Origin: Prolixibacteraceae bacterium UBA1413
Lineage (GTDB): Bacteria; Bacteroidota; Bacteroidia; Bacteroidales; Prolixibacteraceae
Length of the DNA: 64,000 nt
NCBI GenBank assembly: GCA_002304925.1
Contig: DBPT01000029.1
Location: 1-64,000 of the forward strand
Direction of reading: 5' to 3'
The notes beneath the pieces were generated by a model. The model did no database searches. It saw only the letters and a list, made by a program, of their open reading frames with translations, and was not told where the DNA came from. Both the position numbers and the translations under genes were made by a program. Within the stretch, counting starts at the first letter, position 1; every line of letters begins with the position of its first letter. Positions 63,599-64,000 of this stretch are shown one piece after another.

Positions 63599-63904
63599 TT
63601 ACCGGTAAAATACCAAATAGAGGAGCAATCCCAGGATGGCGATGATGACCAGCAACCGGTTGTTGCCACGGCGACGTGCTTCTTGGGAGATCCTTGAAGA
63701 ATGTCTCATGGCTTTCCTGAACTCTCCCTTGATTCTGGCACGGTAAGGTGCCGCCGGATCCCCGGGAGTCCCCTTTACCTCCATCCCCAACTCCGCCCTG
63801 ATCCTGTTTTCCCGTTCTATACGCTCTTCTTTCTCGGGATCCCAGAACCGGGGCGTGAATTTAAACTCCCTGGGTTTTGGTAAATGGAAAAATTTCAATG
63901 CCAT
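63599..63904 (-). CDS. Small C-terminally anchored membrane protein
   Basis: A 101-residue protein. The N-terminal 75 residues are charged (PKPREFKFTPRFWDPEKEER opening, many Arg/Glu), and the last 20 form one TM (LLVIIAILGLLLYLVFYR), so the protein would be tail-anchored with its bulk in the cytoplasm. It directly precedes mutL, a linkage common in Bacteroidota, but no function is known to me. A TATCTTTG box lies 19 bases before its start. Confidence 0.7.
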   Translation of the reverse strand: MALKFFHLPKPREFKFTPRFWDPEKEERIERENRIRAELGMEVKGTPGDPAAPYRARIKGEFRKAMRHSSRISQEARRRGNNRLLVIIAILGLLLYLVFYR

Positions 63905-63922
63905 GGCTCCGTTTTTTTGTCA

Positions 63923-63949
63923 CAAAGATAGTTCAATTTGATGAATCAA
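63923..63949 (-). promoter_or_regulatory. -7 box TATCTTTG for the orf101-mutL-rhomboid operon
   Basis: Minus-strand TATCTTTG (63930-63923) matches the -7 consensus; TTG (63949-63947) is 16 bases upstream, shorter than the usual 19. Confidence 0.55.
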
Positions 63950-64000
63950 GGCGTTTTTTCATGCGCCCGAAAGCTCCGGCAATTATTTCTGCCGGAAAAA

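Overview
The window looks like chromosomal DNA of an anaerobic or facultatively anaerobic member of the Bacteroidota, probably Bacteroidales or a relative. Three things point there: a SusC/SusD pair with accessory lipoproteins, a type IX secretion (T9SS) C-terminal tail, and many promoters of the Bacteroidota form TTTG-N19-TAnnTTTG. About 47 intact genes are mostly housekeeping or central metabolism. The species cannot be named from the sequence alone.

Layout. 1-11204: a CAU tRNA with terminator, a PQQ-type beta-propeller lipoprotein, valS, a carboxypeptidase-regulatory-like protein, an exported O-methyltransferase, a split corrinoid methyl-transfer pair (corrinoid protein plus homocysteine methyltransferase), a Gfo/Idh/MocA oxidoreductase with a GntP permease, and a zinc-ribbon protein. 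11329-16185: the succinate dehydrogenase/fumarate reductase operon sdhCAB, and class II fructose-bisphosphate aldolase. 16203-28952: an S9 peptidase, then a methionine/homocysteine region. In this region an anaerobic homocysteine-synthesis pair (COG1900/DUF39 and NIL-ferredoxin, 27328-28898) is separated from its expected partner COG2122/UPF0280 and metH (18298-22725) by about 4.6 kb of debris: two kinds of non-coding repeat, a T9SS protein tail, a headless surface-protein fragment, an internally deleted TonB receptor, an AT-richer sialidase-like gene and a truncated IS1634-like transposase. 29036-33269: a beta-barrel protein and a two-domain M16 protease. 33404-41649: a SusC/SusD locus with two lipoproteins carrying discoidin-like domains but no glycoside hydrolase. 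41671-46728: a nucleoside symporter, a bifunctional nuclease, rplU-rpmA, serS, lipB. 46782-52851: a MacAB-TolC-like efflux operon preceded by two palindromic operator-like sites. 52945-63904: a lipoprotein, an IS fragment, DUF4783 and YihY/BrkB genes, rlmH, a very large NtrY-like histidine kinase, a phosphoribosyltransferase, and an operon orf101-mutL-rhomboid-rhomboid on the minus strand.

How it fits together. The strongest theme is one-carbon and sulfur metabolism. Homocysteine could be made from aspartate semialdehyde and sulfide by COG1900, NIL-ferredoxin and COG2122, then methylated by cobalamin-dependent MetH; a second corrinoid protein/homocysteine methyltransferase pair lies 10 kb away. 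The most novel non-coding signal is a 150-nt interspersed repeat present three times in the same orientation (14862, 22839, 41671). It has possible conserved hairpins, and one copy carries a 62-nt insertion.
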